From positions 2,121,240 to 2,126,639 of the forward strand of contig NZ_CP100376.1 of NCBI RefSeq assembly GCF_030515985.1: DNA of 5,400 nucleotides, given 5' to 3'. Numbering within the stretch: the first letter of the stretch is position 1; each line of letters opens with the position of its first letter. The translations under genes were made by a program, and so were the position numbers. This document shows, piece by piece, positions 4,977 to 5,400 of this stretch. Source of the stretch: Corynebacterium accolens (lineage in GTDB: Bacteria > Actinomycetota > Actinomycetes > Mycobacteriales > Mycobacteriaceae). Under the pieces are notes generated by a model. That model saw nothing but the letters and a program-made list of their open reading frames with translations. It did not search any database and was not told the origin of the DNA.

Positions 4977-5400
4977 AGCTTTTCCATCGGCACACCGCCG
5001 ATGAGCATGAGCCGCACCTTGCCGGAGGAACCGAAGTCCACGGTCACCGTGGCGCGGGCACCGGAACCGGCCGTTTCAATCACGGTTCCGAGCCCGTACT
5101 TCGCGTGGTTAACCCGGTCTCCCACAGCAAGGTTGAGGTTCTTATTCTTCGGCATGGAATTGGCTGCAGGCTGGCGAGTGCGTTGCGAAGGGGAAGACGT
5201 AGCGCGCTGGCCAAACCCAGCACCCCCACTACCGGCATAGCCACCACTAGAACCGCGGCGATAGCTCCGGCCATATTGATAGTCATCGGCTCCCCAGGAA
5301 CCGGTGAGGTCACTATCGGAATCCTCTCGCCGCCAGTCGATGAGATCCTCTGGGATCTCGGCGAGGAAGCGACTGGCGGGATTGGTTACCGGATTGCCCC
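4973..5400 (-). CDS. pcrA: ATP-dependent DNA helicase PcrA/UvrD, C-terminal part (runs off right edge)
   Basis: The last 141 residues of a superfamily 1 helicase enter from the right edge. The visible part begins with NPASRFLAEIP and a following Asp-Leu-Ile-Asp-Trp, the conserved end of the UvrD/PcrA helicase core (domain 2). Next comes a linker of about 50 residues rich in Gly, Ser, Arg and Gln, likely flexible. The final 55 residues (LAVGDRVNHAKYGLGTVIE through VRLMLIGGVPMEKL) are the Tudor-like C-terminal domain that in PcrA contacts RNA polymerase. These enzymes work in nucleotide-excision and transcription-coupled repair and in clearing blocked forks. ATPase motifs lie outside the window. 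The stop TAG (4975-4973) overlaps the stop of the convergent M23 gene. Assignment to PcrA rather than another UvrD paralogue rests on the C-terminal domain and neighbourhood. Confidence 0.93.
   Translation of the reverse strand, partial: GNPVTNPASRFLAEIPEDLIDWRREDSDSDLTGSWGADDYQYGRSYRRGSSGGYAGSGGAGFGQRATSSPSQRTRQPAANSMPKNKNLNLAVGDRVNHAKYGLGTVIETAGSGARATVTVDFGSSGKVRLMLIGGVPMEKL
4985..5003. terminator. Hairpin inside the helicase 3' end, possible terminator for the M23 gene
   Basis: CATCGGC and GCCGATG form a perfect 7-bp stem with a 5-nt loop, 9 nt after the plus-strand M23 stop. It lies within the last codons of the helicase gene (Gly-Gly-Val-Pro-Met). No T-run follows on the plus strand. 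Because the sequence is also under coding constraint, its role in termination is only a possibility. Confidence 0.35.

Overview
The window looks chromosomal and actinobacterial, most likely Corynebacterium. The reasons are moderate to high GC, secreted M23/LytM peptidases with Ala/Thr-rich signal regions, a PcrA/UvrD-type helicase tail, and a basic-headed multi-pass membrane protein of the DUF6350 type. From memory, a pcrA – M23 peptidase – DUF6350 neighbourhood exists in corynebacteria; I could not check this or name a species.

Layout from left to right. (1) Positions 1-683, minus strand: the N-terminal 227 residues of a DUF6350-like membrane protein that runs off the left edge. (2) 684-1129: a 446-bp divergent intergenic region without a convincing gene. 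It holds a candidate promoter, a 12-bp palindrome and two groups of 11-bp-phased GTAAC/GTCAC repeats that resemble MtrA-type response-regulator sites. (3) 1130-1885, plus strand: a secreted M23 peptidase, followed by a strong hairpin terminator at 1907-1938. (4) 2154-3794, plus strand: an exported histidine-type phosphatase of the MINPP/phytase-like branch with a C-terminal hydrophobic, glycine-rich tail, then a U-poor hairpin. (5) 3795-4217: a 423-bp intergenic region with a direct repeat, a perfect 20-bp palindrome, a candidate promoter and a second perfect inverted repeat in the leader. (6) 4218-4976, plus strand: a second, paralogous M23 peptidase. (7) 4973-5400, minus strand: the C-terminal 141 residues of a PcrA/UvrD-type DNA helicase, convergent with the peptidase and overlapping its stop codon by 4 bp.

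Three consecutive plus-strand genes all encode exported proteins: two peptidoglycan hydrolases on either side of a phosphatase. Each has its own upstream region and ribosome-binding site, and at least the first two are followed by hairpins, so they look like separate transcription units rather than one operon. The two peptidases share a nearly superimposable catalytic domain but have unrelated N-terminal halves and quite different upstream regulatory sequence, which suggests duplication followed by regulatory divergence. The flanking genes face into this island, and the island itself may be the lineage-specific part of the locus. I saw no RNA gene, CRISPR array, insertion sequence or recognised riboswitch.
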